64,000 nt of DNA from an uncultured Actinomycetes bacterium (GCA_903827945.1 CAIKKN010000019.1:1-64000); one strand, 5' to 3'. Positions 50,885-59,788 are shown, counted from the stretch's first letter. Made by a program: numbers and translations. Notes: generated by a model not told the origin, from the sequence alone.

Positions 50885-50890
50885 TTGCCA

Positions 50891-51397
50891 ATGCACCTGG
50901 GTCCAAAATATGCACGAAGCTGGGCTCACGCGCTAATTCTTTTTTTTGGATCCCTTAGCGCCCACCTCTTAGGTGGTGGAGGCCTAGTTAACTTCAATAA
51001 CTTGGCTTTCGATTCTTCTCTTATCATTGTTCTATTGGTTCGCATCAATTTAAGTGAAGCATCACCTTATAAAGTAGCGACACTTATCGTTATTGCGCAG
51101 AGCGCTGGGCACTTTGTCCTAGGTGGCATGACTTCAGGCAATCTCTTAATGGCTATTTCGCACCTGGTGAGTGGATTCATTTCATACTTAGCAATCACGC
51201 GGTCAGAGGAGATTTGGAGACATGTTGCAGCAACCACAAACAGGCTTCTGCTGCGTAAGTTTGACTTCCAGATACATTTAAAAAAATTTGCAAATATCCA
51301 AATAGGAAATCGAATACTTCTTCAATCCTTAGAACTTATTTCTAAATCTCACCAAAGAAGAGGACCCCCCATAAGTTTCTCTCCAGCCGGGGCATAA
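50891..51397 (+). CDS. Uncharacterised membrane protein next to the copper genes
   Basis: I do not recognise this 168-residue protein. It has about four hydrophobic segments within residues 10-105 (for example HALILFFGSLSAHLLGGGG), His residues in or near the membrane (MHLGPKY, SAHLL, SAGHFVLGG, ISHLVSG), and a basic C-terminal third. It precedes a 35-residue membrane peptide, YcnI and CopCD on the same strand with short gaps. Membrane-embedded His residues plus context suggest a role in copper handling, which is inference. The start follows a leaderless -10 hexamer. Confidence 0.65.
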   Translation: MHLGPKYARSWAHALILFFGSLSAHLLGGGGLVNFNNLAFDSSLIIVLLVRINLSEASPYKVATLIVIAQSAGHFVLGGMTSGNLLMAISHLVSGFISYLAITRSEEIWRHVAATTNRLLLRKFDFQIHLKKFANIQIGNRILLQSLELISKSHQRRGPPISFSPAGA

Positions 51398-51400
51398 GCG

Positions 51401-51508
51401 ATGTCAATGTCTGGATTCATTTACGACCATCGCCTACATATTCTATTAACCGTTTTGGCACTCAGTGCAATCGGAGCATGGTGGCTCTGGGGAAAGCGCC
51501 ACCCTTAG
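51401..51508 (+). CDS. 35-residue single-span membrane peptide
   Basis: A short open frame begins 3 bases after the preceding stop and encodes MSMSGFIYDHRLH, one hydrophobic helix (ILLTVLALSAIGAWWLW) and a basic end GKRHP. GGGG lies 8 bases before the ATG. The charge layout predicts a single membrane span. It lies between the unknown membrane protein and YcnI and would be co-transcribed. No family is recognised; it may be a small accessory subunit. Confidence 0.5.
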   Translation: MSMSGFIYDHRLHILLTVLALSAIGAWWLWGKRHP

Positions 51509-51535
51509 ATTATTTACTTTATTGAAAGGTTTATT

Positions 51536-52057
51536 ATGAAAAGAAAAGTATTTGTAGTATCTACAGCACTCGTTATATCGGTCATCGGTTCAACAATTGC
51601 AAATGCACACGTAGAGTTCAATCCTGATTTCGTTCTTGCAAACAAGCACCAAGTTCTTTCGCTTGTAGTGCCACATGATTGCAGTGCTACTTCAAAAACG
51701 ACGGAAATCAAGATACAACTTCCTGGCAATTTTGATGTTAAGAGCTTCTCACCCGTTGGAGTTTTCCAACACGGAAAGGCTGTAAAGAGTTGGTCTGAGA
51801 AGATTGTGACATCTGGCGGTAAGTCTTACGTCGACATAAAAGGTCCAGGAATTATGGCTGGCCCAGATATGGGTGCAAACGCAGTAACATTGAAATTCAA
51901 TGCAACGACTCCATCAACTAAAGGTGCTCAACTTAAATTCCCTGCAGTCCAGTACTGCACTGGAGGAGGATCTGTCAGTTGGATTCAACCACGCCCTGCT
52001 GATGGATCAGATCCAGCCGAATCAGCTAAGCCAGTTCCTGTATTGAATCTTAAGTAA
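51536..52057 (+). CDS. YcnI-family (DUF1775) copper-binding protein
   Basis: Exported copper-binding protein, 173 residues. A signal peptide ends at ANA near residue 24, leaving a mature protein that starts with His (HVEFNPDF). This is the N-terminal His that binds Cu(II) in YcnI proteins. The DUF1775 domain carries VPHDCSATSKTTEIKIQLP and the late Trp in GSVSWIQPRP, matching the other site residue of the family. A Shine-Dalgarno (GAAAGG) precedes the ATG. The CopC-CopD gene follows 9 bases later, the usual pairing. Confidence 0.9.
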   Translation: MKRKVFVVSTALVISVIGSTIANAHVEFNPDFVLANKHQVLSLVVPHDCSATSKTTEIKIQLPGNFDVKSFSPVGVFQHGKAVKSWSEKIVTSGGKSYVDIKGPGIMAGPDMGANAVTLKFNATTPSTKGAQLKFPAVQYCTGGGSVSWIQPRPADGSDPAESAKPVPVLNLK

Positions 52058-52066
52058 TACGAGTCA

Positions 52067-53635
52067 ATGTTGAATAAGAGCAAGCAAAGCGCCTTTAAAT
52101 ATATTTATGAACTATTCCTGGGCTCTTGCTTGCTCTTTTCACTCGTACTTCTCGGTTCGCCATCCGCATCAGCACATGCCCAACTAGTTGCGACTTATCC
52201 AGTCGATAATTCTGAGGTCACCTCTGCCCCGGAAGTCATAGTTTTATCTTGGGGCGAGGATGTTAGAACCAACGCAAGGCAATTTTCAATCACTCGTTCC
52301 GACGGCTCTTCTCAGAAATTTTCCTTTAACTATCGCTTCGATGCCACAACTAGTGAAGGAAGTGCCTCGCTTGTTCCGGTGGCGAAACTTCCAACTGGTT
52401 CCTACATAGTTTCTTGGAAAGTGGTTAGCCATGACGGCCATCTTGTTGCTGGCGCAACAACTTTTGGGATCAACGTATCTGCCGCAACAGTAAAAAGTTC
52501 TAGTTCAACTTCGTTATTTGATGAATTCTTGCAGGGATTCTTCTGGCTCCTGATGATTTTTACTTTTGGTGCGATTATGTCTGGTAGAAGAAGAATTTAT
52601 TCACTCACTGCAAGACTTATATTATTGGTTGGGTTAGCACGGTTAATGAGCACCTATTTGGTCCTTCATGGATCGTTCCTAACTACGGGTAGTGCCAAGA
52701 TTTCTATTTGCACATTCATATTTTTGCCGATAATCATCGCAATCCCAAAAACGAAACTAAACGTTCAGGGTGATACAAAGCTGTATCAACTCATTCTTCT
52801 TTCAATCCTCTTTGTTTCACAACCATTTTTCGAGGGGCATCCATTGGATGTCATTCAACCTGGTTATCTCAAGTATTTATCAGCAGGGCACTTATTATTC
52901 GCTTTGCTATGGACGGGATCGGTTATAGCCCTAGCTCTCAAGAGAGATGCCGCACAATATGCGATCACTCGTCGCATAAGCACCACAAGCATATTCCTGC
53001 TGGTTCTCTTCGGCGGAGCGCTTACCTATTTCCTCGCACTCCCGTTAAATTTCGCAAGCAAGAGTGCGTGGGAAACCTTTATCGTTGTAAAAATTGCTTT
53101 AGTTCTCACAGCGCTATTTATTGGGGCCTATCATCATTTTGCCGGTAAGAAAGCTCTTGAATCTTCAGAGTTTCAAATTAGTAAAACGCTTCTTCTTGAA
53201 TCGGTAACGATAATTAGCATTGTGACTACCACTGCTTTGTTGGTGGGATATACCCCTCCAAAAATTATTGCAAACCAATACAAAATTTCACAAAGACTTA
53301 CCTCGGCTAATTCTGGAAACGACTATCTAAATTTCCCAGTTAAATTCGATAACGGGCTTACTGGCACTTTCTATGTCCAAAAAGTAACAACAGGAAAACC
53401 AGCCATGATTATGCTCGCCGTTAAGTCTAAGAAATCTCTCAAATCTCCAATTGTTGATGTGTACTTTTCCAATACAAAACTCAATATCATCGATTTACAT
53501 TCTAAACTCGCCGGAGCCTCCAATCAGTACATGTCGTACCTATCAATTCCGGGCAAAGGAAGTTGGCATTTAAGCATCCAAATTCTCATCGATGAATTTA
53601 CACAAACTCAAGCCAACTTCAATGTCAATATCTAA
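52067..53635 (+). CDS. CopC-CopD fusion copper-resistance protein
   Basis: Membrane protein of 522 residues. A signal peptide ends near SASA (about residue 37), so the mature CopC domain starts with His (HAQLVATYP), and SHDGHLVAG near residue 125 holds the other copper ligands. About eight membrane segments follow (150-400), forming the CopD domain. A C-terminal external beta domain (about 415-522) resembles YtkA/FixH-like folds. Together with YcnI it should move or buffer copper, possibly for the cytochrome oxidase encoded at the window end. Confidence 0.9.
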   Translation: MLNKSKQSAFKYIYELFLGSCLLFSLVLLGSPSASAHAQLVATYPVDNSEVTSAPEVIVLSWGEDVRTNARQFSITRSDGSSQKFSFNYRFDATTSEGSASLVPVAKLPTGSYIVSWKVVSHDGHLVAGATTFGINVSAATVKSSSSTSLFDEFLQGFFWLLMIFTFGAIMSGRRRIYSLTARLILLVGLARLMSTYLVLHGSFLTTGSAKISICTFIFLPIIIAIPKTKLNVQGDTKLYQLILLSILFVSQPFFEGHPLDVIQPGYLKYLSAGHLLFALLWTGSVIALALKRDAAQYAITRRISTTSIFLLVLFGGALTYFLALPLNFASKSAWETFIVVKIALVLTALFIGAYHHFAGKKALESSEFQISKTLLLESVTIISIVTTTALLVGYTPPKIIANQYKISQRLTSANSGNDYLNFPVKFDNGLTGTFYVQKVTTGKPAMIMLAVKSKKSLKSPIVDVYFSNTKLNIIDLHSKLAGASNQYMSYLSIPGKGSWHLSIQILIDEFTQTQANFNVNI

Positions 53636-53646
53636 CAGAACTAAGT

Positions 53647-53652
53647 TAATCT
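53647..53652 (+). promoter_or_regulatory. Leaderless -10 for galU
   Basis: TAATCT ends 6 bases before the galU ATG at 53659. The gap after the copper genes is only 23 bases. Confidence 0.5.
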
Positions 53653-53658
53653 AGTCCC

Positions 53659-54567
53659 ATGCAAAGGCCAATAATCAAAGCAGTCATCCCTGCTGCGGGT
53701 ATGGGCACACGTTTTCTCCCGGCGACAAAAGCAATGCCCAAAGAAATGCTTCCGGTCGTAGATAAGCCAGCGATTCAATATGTAGTTGAAGAGGCAGCGA
53801 TTGCAGGCCTCACCGAAATCATGATGGTGACAGGACGCAACAAACGCGCACTTGAAGATCATTTTGATCGGGCAACTGAACTCGAAGCGCTCCTTGAAGA
53901 GAAAGGAAACCTTGAATTACTGGCAACTGTTCGAGAATCTACGAAATTGGCGAATATGCATTATGCCCGCCAAGCATTCCCGCGTGGCCTAGGAGATGCA
54001 GTTTTAACAGCAGCAGGCTTTGTTGGTAAAGACTCTTTTGCAGTTCTTCTCGGAGATGACTTAATTGATGCGAGGAATCCCATCCTTCCAACAATGATTG
54101 CAGTTCATGAAAAATTTGGCGGAACAGTTTTGGCGCTCATGGAAGTTAGTCCAGAGAAGATCTCTTCTTATGGAGCAGCAGCGGTAGCACCAATTGCCCC
54201 CGGAAGTGGTTTTGATAACGTTATGCGAATAACAGGTTTAGTTGAGAAGCCAGCAAAGGAAAGTGCACCAAGCAACTACGCTGTTCTTGGTCGTTACCTG
54301 CTTACTTCAGAAATTTTTGATGTCTTGAGAGTGACTAAACCCGGAAAGAGCGGTGAAGTTCAATTAACCGATGCCATCGCCGAATTAACATCGCGCGAGG
54401 AAAAAGGTGGCCCCGTGCATGGAGTTATTTTTAACGGTCTTCGTTATGACACTGGTGACAAACTTGGATATTTACAAGCCACAATTCGATTAGCTTCAGA
54501 AAGAAGTGACCTCGGCCCAGATTTGCGTAAATGGTTGAGAGAGTTTGTAAAAGGCTTACCTAACTAA
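53659..54567 (+). CDS. galU: UTP-glucose-1-phosphate uridylyltransferase
   Basis: Makes UDP-glucose for cell-envelope and storage polymers. The 302-residue product has the nucleotidyltransferase start IPAAGMGTRFLPATKAMPKEML, VDKPAIQYVVEEA, LLGDDLIDA and GLVEKP, all typical of GalU. It has its own leaderless promoter after the copper genes, so it is probably a separate unit. It ends one base before the convergent VKOR gene, with no terminator between. Confidence 0.94.
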   Translation: MQRPIIKAVIPAAGMGTRFLPATKAMPKEMLPVVDKPAIQYVVEEAAIAGLTEIMMVTGRNKRALEDHFDRATELEALLEEKGNLELLATVRESTKLANMHYARQAFPRGLGDAVLTAAGFVGKDSFAVLLGDDLIDARNPILPTMIAVHEKFGGTVLALMEVSPEKISSYGAAAVAPIAPGSGFDNVMRITGLVEKPAKESAPSNYAVLGRYLLTSEIFDVLRVTKPGKSGEVQLTDAIAELTSREEKGGPVHGVIFNGLRYDTGDKLGYLQATIRLASERSDLGPDLRKWLREFVKGLPN

Positions 54568-54568
54568 T

Positions 54569-55195
54569 TTATACACCAATAGTTGGCAGAAAGTATTTTC
54601 CATACTTAAAGAAAATTGCAATCAGAATTATCGTATAAACAGCGGTGACGATTACATGGTCCCAGCCGCGATCTAGAAAGTTAATAATCTTTTCTTGGCT
54701 CTCTGGTGCTCTGTTAAAGGTATTTTCTCGTAAATTAATCCTCAGCATTGTGGAAAAAACAGTTACGGTGGAGATTGTTACGAGTAGGCACCAAGGGCAG
54801 AAAGCCTTAATGACGAAAAACGACTGAGAAAGCAACCAGAAAGCAAAAGTTAACCCAAAGCCATACACAACTAACGCAGCTTTAAGGAACCATTTTGGAA
54901 ATATCACCATTCCAAGACCAGCAACTGCAATCGAAATGACGACAGGCTCACAAATTAAACCTATGAATGAGTTTGGAAAACCAAGAAGGCTTGATTGCCA
55001 TGATCGTGCAACTTTGCCACATGAAACTACTGCGTTTACATCGCATGAAAGTTTTGTTGCCGCGTTCTTCGCGATCGCTATCGCGTCTACTGAAAGAACC
55101 AAAGAGGCTACAAGTGAGGCGAGGGAAGAGACCAGCATGAAAATGTAGGTCTTGCGGTAACTGCGGGCTCGCTCGACCATAGAAAGCTCTGTCAT
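54569..55195 (-). CDS. Vitamin K epoxide reductase (VKOR) family protein
   Basis: Membrane protein that reoxidises disulfide-forming partners outside the membrane, using menaquinone. The product is about 208 residues with four to five membrane segments. Four cysteines fit VKOR: the loop pair C-x8-C in LSCDVNAVVSCG and the redox motif FCPWCL. The start is the ATG ending at 55193 (MTELSM), with TAGACT 7 bases before it; GTG at 55201 is the alternative. No thioredoxin-like partner is fused or adjacent. It diverges from the ABC exporter gene. Confidence 0.88.
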   Translation of the reverse strand: MTELSMVERARSYRKTYIFMLVSSLASLVASLVLSVDAIAIAKNAATKLSCDVNAVVSCGKVARSWQSSLLGFPNSFIGLICEPVVISIAVAGLGMVIFPKWFLKAALVVYGFGLTFAFWLLSQSFFVIKAFCPWCLLVTISTVTVFSTMLRINLRENTFNRAPESQEKIINFLDRGWDHVIVTAVYTIILIAIFFKYGKYFLPTIGV

Positions 55196-55202
55196 ATGCA
55201 CA

Positions 55203-55208
55203 AGTCTA
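55203..55208 (-). promoter_or_regulatory. -10 hexamer for the VKOR gene
   Basis: Minus-strand TAGACT ends 7 bases before the ATG ending at 55193. It helps prefer that ATG to the GTG two codons upstream. Confidence 0.4.
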
Positions 55209-55259
55209 TAGGAGACGCAGGGGGCTCAACCCTGATGTGCAAGTGGGTAAAAATAAGGA

Positions 55260-55265
55260 TAAAGT
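55260..55265 (+). promoter_or_regulatory. Leaderless -10 for the ABC exporter
   Basis: TAAAGT ends 6 bases before the ATG at 55272. Confidence 0.5.
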
Positions 55266-55271
55266 CGAAGA

Positions 55272-57146
55272 ATGTCGATGACCCCCCACGCGCAATGGCG
55301 AGCCCTTCGCAATGCCTCCACAGATCAGTCTGTAAAAGACCAGAAACTTAAAGCGGGCACATTTAAGCGAATCGTGGGATTTGCCAAGCCGTACAAAAAG
55401 CAACTGATTATCTTTCTAGCGATGGTTGTGCTGGATGCAATCCTGACGGTCGCCTCACCTCTTATTCTCAAACAACTCATCGATAAGGGTGTGGTCCCTC
55501 ATAATGGACGTGTCGTAACCCAGCTTGCGCTATTGGTCGCACTCTTTGCGCTCTTTGATGCTGGCATCAATTTAGTTCTGCGCTGGCATTCAAGCCAAAT
55601 TGGGGAAGGTCTTATCTATGATCTTCGGACACAAGTCTTTTCACATGTGCAAAAACAGACGATTGCATTTTTTACCCGCACTCAAACCGGCGCACTGATT
55701 TCGCGATTGAACTCGGATGTCATCGGCGCGCAGCAAGCGTTCACTTCGACCCTTTCAGGAATCGTGAGCAATGTTTTGAGCTTAATTTTAGTTGTCGGTG
55801 CAATGCTTACATTGTCATGGCAGATTACGGTTGCATCTTTATTAATGATCCCATTCTTTATATTGCCCACTAAATGGATAGGGAAGCGACTTCAAGGGCT
55901 TACCCGTGAATCATTTAATGTCAATGCGGAAATGTCATCAACAATGACCGAACGATTTAATGTTTCCGGCGCTCTTCTTGTGAATATTTATGGCGATGGA
56001 AAAGTAGAAGGAGAAAACTTTCGCTCCAAAGCACGCAAGGTTGCAGATATTGGAATTAAGAGTGCAGTTCTTAACCGTGCATTTTTTAGCGTTCTCACAA
56101 CAATCGCTGCTATCGCAACCGCATTTGCCTATGGAATCGGTGGACATCTTGCGATAAGCAAGACAATAACGATTGGCACCTTGCTAGCAATCACGACTCT
56201 TCTCGCTCGACTTTATGGACCACTGACATCCCTTTCAAGCGTCCGTGTCGATGTGATGATGGCTCTCATTTCATTTGAACGCGTATTTGAAGTTCTTGAT
56301 CTGCAACCAATGGTGAAAGATCCAGAATCACCTAAACATTTCTCAGAAGAACAACCAAACGTAGAATTTAAGGAAGTTCGATTCTCCTATCCTCGAGCAG
56401 ATGAAATTTCTTTGGCATCTCTTGAAGTAGTAGCGAAAAAGGAGATAGTGGAAAGCGGTGAAGTGCTCAAAGGCATTTCCTTTGAAGTGAAACCAGGTTC
56501 ACTTACTGCCATTGTTGGCCCGTCAGGTGCTGGCAAAAGCACAATTTCTGGTTTGGTTCCTCGTCTTTACGATGTAACTGGTGGTGCAATTTTAGTGAAT
56601 GGCGTCGATATCCGGGATGTCTTGATCACAGAATTACGCTCGACAATTGGAGTTGTTACTCAAGACTCCCATATGTTCCACGACTCGATTAAAGCGAATC
56701 TTTTGTATGCACGCCACGATGCGAATGAATCTGAGTTGTGGGCTGCCTGTGATGCTGCACAAATCGGTGATTTCATTCGAACACTCCCAAATGGGCTGGA
56801 TACGGTTGTTGGTGAGCGCGGGCACAGACTTTCAGGAGGAGAGAAGCAGCGTCTGGCAATTGCTCGCCTGCTCCTCAAAGCACCGAAGATTGTAATCTTG
56901 GATGAAGCGACCGCTCATTTAGATTCTGAAAATGAAGCACAAGTTCAGGAAGCTTTGAAAATAGCTTTGAAGGATCGTACAAGCATCGTGATTGCCCATC
57001 GCCTTTCGACAATCGTGCAGGCGGATCAAATCCTTGTTCTGGAAAATGGATTGATTGCCGAGCGGGGTACACACGAAGAACTCGTTGCGCTACAAGGGTT
57101 GTATTTTGATTTGTACCAGCGTCAGTCTTTAACTCCCGCTGTTTAA
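55272..57146 (+). CDS. ABC exporter with fused membrane and ATPase domains
   Basis: Half-size exporter of 624 residues, expected to dimerise. The membrane domain (about 35-330) has six segments, and the ATPase domain (about 355-615) has Walker A GPSGAGKST, signature LSGGEKQRLAIARLL, Walker B IVILDEATAHLD and the H-loop in IAHRLST. This is the MsbA/MDR-like group. The substrate (lipid, peptide or drug) cannot be told. It starts from a leaderless promoter and is a single-gene unit with the PaiB-like gene 20 bases downstream. Confidence 0.92.
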   Translation: MSMTPHAQWRALRNASTDQSVKDQKLKAGTFKRIVGFAKPYKKQLIIFLAMVVLDAILTVASPLILKQLIDKGVVPHNGRVVTQLALLVALFALFDAGINLVLRWHSSQIGEGLIYDLRTQVFSHVQKQTIAFFTRTQTGALISRLNSDVIGAQQAFTSTLSGIVSNVLSLILVVGAMLTLSWQITVASLLMIPFFILPTKWIGKRLQGLTRESFNVNAEMSSTMTERFNVSGALLVNIYGDGKVEGENFRSKARKVADIGIKSAVLNRAFFSVLTTIAAIATAFAYGIGGHLAISKTITIGTLLAITTLLARLYGPLTSLSSVRVDVMMALISFERVFEVLDLQPMVKDPESPKHFSEEQPNVEFKEVRFSYPRADEISLASLEVVAKKEIVESGEVLKGISFEVKPGSLTAIVGPSGAGKSTISGLVPRLYDVTGGAILVNGVDIRDVLITELRSTIGVVTQDSHMFHDSIKANLLYARHDANESELWAACDAAQIGDFIRTLPNGLDTVVGERGHRLSGGEKQRLAIARLLLKAPKIVILDEATAHLDSENEAQVQEALKIALKDRTSIVIAHRLSTIVQADQILVLENGLIAERGTHEELVALQGLYFDLYQRQSLTPAV

Positions 57147-57165
57147 CGGTTAGATTTGCCACCTT

Positions 57166-57819
57166 ATGTATATCCCTAAACCATTTAAGATTGACGACTG
57201 GAAAGAGATTACTTCTTTTGTAAAACGTCATCCAGCCGTTGATCTTGTGACTGTCGGTGATGGCGGTGAAATCTTTTCCACCCTTTTGCCGTGCGTATGG
57301 GACACAACAAATTTACGCTCCGGGTATTTTGGAACTCTTATTACTCATATTTCTCGCGGTAATGAACAATGGAAAAATATTCGTCAAGATCAAAATGCTT
57401 TAGCAATTGTCCATGGAGCGCAGGCATATATTTCACCAAGTAATTATGAAAACAAAAATACGGATCATAAAGTAGTTCCAACATGGAACTATCAAGCGGT
57501 ACATTTGAGTGGGACCCTGGAAGTAAGTGAAGATATTGAATCTCTAAGGAAAATCGTAACTGAACTTACGGAATTTCATGAAGCTAGCCGTAAAACGCCT
57601 TGGAGTGCTTCTGAGACAAATCCTGAATATATGGAAGCACAACTAAAAGGAATTGTTGCGATTACCATGACGGTTACCAAAGTTGAAGCAAAATACAAAC
57701 TCAGCCAGAATCGCTCAAAACACGATCAACAAACTGTTGCAGAAGATCTTGCAAATTCGGCGAAACTTGAAGAACGTGTAATCGCGACTGAAATGCAACG
57801 CAATTTAAATCAAGGATAA
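57166..57819 (+). CDS. PaiB-family FMN-binding protein
   Basis: The 217-residue product belongs to the FMN-binding negative transcriptional regulator family named for B. subtilis PaiB: MYIPKPFKIDDWKEI at the start, FGTLITHISRGNEQWKNI, the AIVHGAQAYISPSNYE block and TPWSASETNPEYME. The split-barrel fold binds flavin. DNA binding is not established for most members, so enzyme activity is possible. TAGATT lies 9 bases before the ATG. It overlaps the convergent glutamate dehydrogenase gene by 10 bases. Confidence 0.85.
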   Translation: MYIPKPFKIDDWKEITSFVKRHPAVDLVTVGDGGEIFSTLLPCVWDTTNLRSGYFGTLITHISRGNEQWKNIRQDQNALAIVHGAQAYISPSNYENKNTDHKVVPTWNYQAVHLSGTLEVSEDIESLRKIVTELTEFHEASRKTPWSASETNPEYMEAQLKGIVAITMTVTKVEAKYKLSQNRSKHDQQTVAEDLANSAKLEERVIATEMQRNLNQG

Positions 57820-59048
57820 AGCCCCCGTAATTTGTGCGCTTCGGCAACGCGACCCACTCCAAGCATCATCGCAGCTTCCCGCCAAGTGACATCCTTGGAA
57901 TTTGCCATCGCCTCAACTTCTCGGACTGACTTCATCAATATTTCATTGAGGTTTTGCTTCACTTCATCTGCTGTCCAGAAATAATTTTGCTTATCCTGAA
58001 CCCACTCAAAGTAGGAAACAATAACTCCGCCAGCATTTGCGAGAATATCTGGCACCACAAGTATGTCTTTATCTTTCATTATGGCGTCGCCACCAGGCGT
58101 CGTAGGTGCGTTCGCGCCTTCGACAACAATCTTGGCTTGAATTCCGCCAGCAGACTTCTCTGTGATGGCATCAGAAAGTGCAGCAGGTATGAGCACATCA
58201 ACCTTGAGATGAAGCAACTCATCATTCGTAAGCTTTTCACTTCCAGGGATATTAATATTTCCATTTCCTTTAAAGTGTTCCCATACTGCACCTATTGAGC
58301 TAAAGCCAGTAATGCCACCATGAACATCACTTACAGCCACAACTTTCATTCCCATTTGTTCGCATGCGACAGCTGCCCAATAACCAACTTTTCCAAAACC
58401 TTGGATGGCAACCGTTGCACCGTGAGGATCGATCCCCTTTACTCGAAGTGCTTCTCGAGCTGAGATTGCAACACCATCACCGGTCGCCGATGTTCGGCCT
58501 AGCGAACCGCCTAAAACTATTGGCTTGCCAGTAACGACTCCCGGAACCGAGAATCCGGCGTTAACTGAGTATGTGTCCATCATCCACGCCATATTGCGCT
58601 CATCTGTACCTACATCGGGTGCTGGGATGTCGCGTTCTGGTCCAATGATTGGAAGAATTTCTGATGTGTATCTACGAGTTAATCGCTCGTTCTCAGTGAG
58701 GGAAAGTGAACCGGCATCGACAGCTATTCCACCTTTTGCGCCACCATATGGAAGATTGGTAAGTGCGCATTTCCATGTCATTAACATCGCAAGAGCAACA
58801 GTCTCATTCATATCGATGTCAGGATGGAAGCGGACGCCACCTTTCGATGGTCCGCGCGTAGTTGAGTATTGAACGCGATAACCGCGATACATCTCAACGT
58901 TTCCATTATCGCGTCGAAGCGGAACTGCAACTTCTAAGACGCGTCGTGGTGTGGAAAGGGTTTGCCAATCGTTCTCAGAAAGTCCAAGTTGAGAAACAGC
59001 TTGTTTGAGTTGAGATAAGGCAGTATCGAGTGCAGACTCCGTTGTCAT
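57810..59048 (-). CDS. gdhA: Glutamate dehydrogenase (Glu/Leu/Phe/Val family)
   Basis: Interconverts glutamate and 2-oxoglutarate, linking nitrogen to the TCA cycle. The 412-residue product has the substrate-domain motif YGGAKGGIAVD with the catalytic Lys, RYTSEILPIIGPERDIPAPDVGT, and a Rossmann domain with VAIQGFGKVGYWAA and VEGANAPTTPGGD. The hexameric family size fits. The start chosen (MTTESALD, ATG ending at 59046) has TATGCT 7 bases before it; another ATG lies four codons upstream. Cofactor preference cannot be read with confidence. Confidence 0.92.
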   Translation of the reverse strand: MTTESALDTALSQLKQAVSQLGLSENDWQTLSTPRRVLEVAVPLRRDNGNVEMYRGYRVQYSTTRGPSKGGVRFHPDIDMNETVALAMLMTWKCALTNLPYGGAKGGIAVDAGSLSLTENERLTRRYTSEILPIIGPERDIPAPDVGTDERNMAWMMDTYSVNAGFSVPGVVTGKPIVLGGSLGRTSATGDGVAISAREALRVKGIDPHGATVAIQGFGKVGYWAAVACEQMGMKVVAVSDVHGGITGFSSIGAVWEHFKGNGNINIPGSEKLTNDELLHLKVDVLIPAALSDAITEKSAGGIQAKIVVEGANAPTTPGGDAIMKDKDILVVPDILANAGGVIVSYFEWVQDKQNYFWTADEVKQNLNEILMKSVREVEAMANSKDVTWREAAMMLGVGRVAEAHKLRGLYP

Positions 59049-59055
59049 GAAATTG

Positions 59056-59074
59056 AGCATACTCTCGCTAGAGT
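59056..59074. promoter_or_regulatory. Divergent -10 elements, gdhA and GNAT gene
   Basis: Minus-strand TATGCT (complement of 59056-59061) ends 7 bases before the chosen gdhA ATG. Plus-strand TAGAGT (59069-59074) ends 6 bases before the GTG at 59081. The two elements are 7 bases apart. Confidence 0.45.
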
Positions 59075-59080
59075 ACCGTT

Positions 59081-59788
59081 GTGAATAACCTAGAAGTGAG
59101 AGAACTCATAACAATCGATGAACAATCGATGGCACGCGCAGTTTTTGACGAAGTCTGGCCAGTAATGGGTGGTGGCACTGAGGTCACCCCAAATTTAATG
59201 CAAGCAATGGTTCATAACGGTTCTTATTTAGCAGGAGCTTTTGTTGATGGAAAAATTGCAGGTGCTGCATTTGCATTTCCATCCGCAAAAGGGGAACTTC
59301 ACCTGCACTCTCACATGGCCGCAACTCTCTCGCAATTTCGTGATGCTGGAATTGGTTCAGCTTTAAAAATGCATCAATACTCGTGGGCTCGCCAAGAAGG
59401 CTACAAATCAATTCAATGGACTTTTGATCCACTGGTTCGGCGTAATGCAAAACTTAATATTGTGAAACTCGGAGTCGATCTCGTTGGGTATTTCCCAAAT
59501 TTCTATGGCGCCATGCCGGATATGTTAAACGCAGGAGATGAATCAGACCGCCTTATGGCCCGCTGGGATTTAACAGATGAGGCGCCGCTCATTCGCCCAC
59601 TCATTACTAATATTCCTGAAGGCTCCATTCGCATCGCTATTCCTGAGGATATTGTCACGCTTCGGGGGAAGGATCCTTTAAAGGCCAAAGAATGGCGAAT
59701 GAACGTTCGCCAAGTTTTCATGAATGCCTTAAAGAATAATCGCGAACTTATTGGCTTTTCCGATAACAACGAATACATTCTTGCCTAA
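59081..59788 (+). CDS. GNAT-family N-acyltransferase
   Basis: The 235-residue product has a GNAT fold with HSHMAATLSQFRDAGIGSALKMHQ, where the R-D-x-G-I-G loop holds acyl-CoA, and SIQWTFDPLVRRNAKLNI after it. The start is GTG, set by the -10 element 6 bases upstream. It overlaps the next gene by one base (TAATG). That gene encodes a MenC/N-acylamino acid racemase-type enzyme. In Geobacillus a GNAT succinyltransferase works with such a racemase on D-amino acids; an equivalent role is a reasonable inference, not a demonstration. Confidence 0.8.
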   Translation: MNNLEVRELITIDEQSMARAVFDEVWPVMGGGTEVTPNLMQAMVHNGSYLAGAFVDGKIAGAAFAFPSAKGELHLHSHMAATLSQFRDAGIGSALKMHQYSWARQEGYKSIQWTFDPLVRRNAKLNIVKLGVDLVGYFPNFYGAMPDMLNAGDESDRLMARWDLTDEAPLIRPLITNIPEGSIRIAIPEDIVTLRGKDPLKAKEWRMNVRQVFMNALKNNRELIGFSDNNEYILA

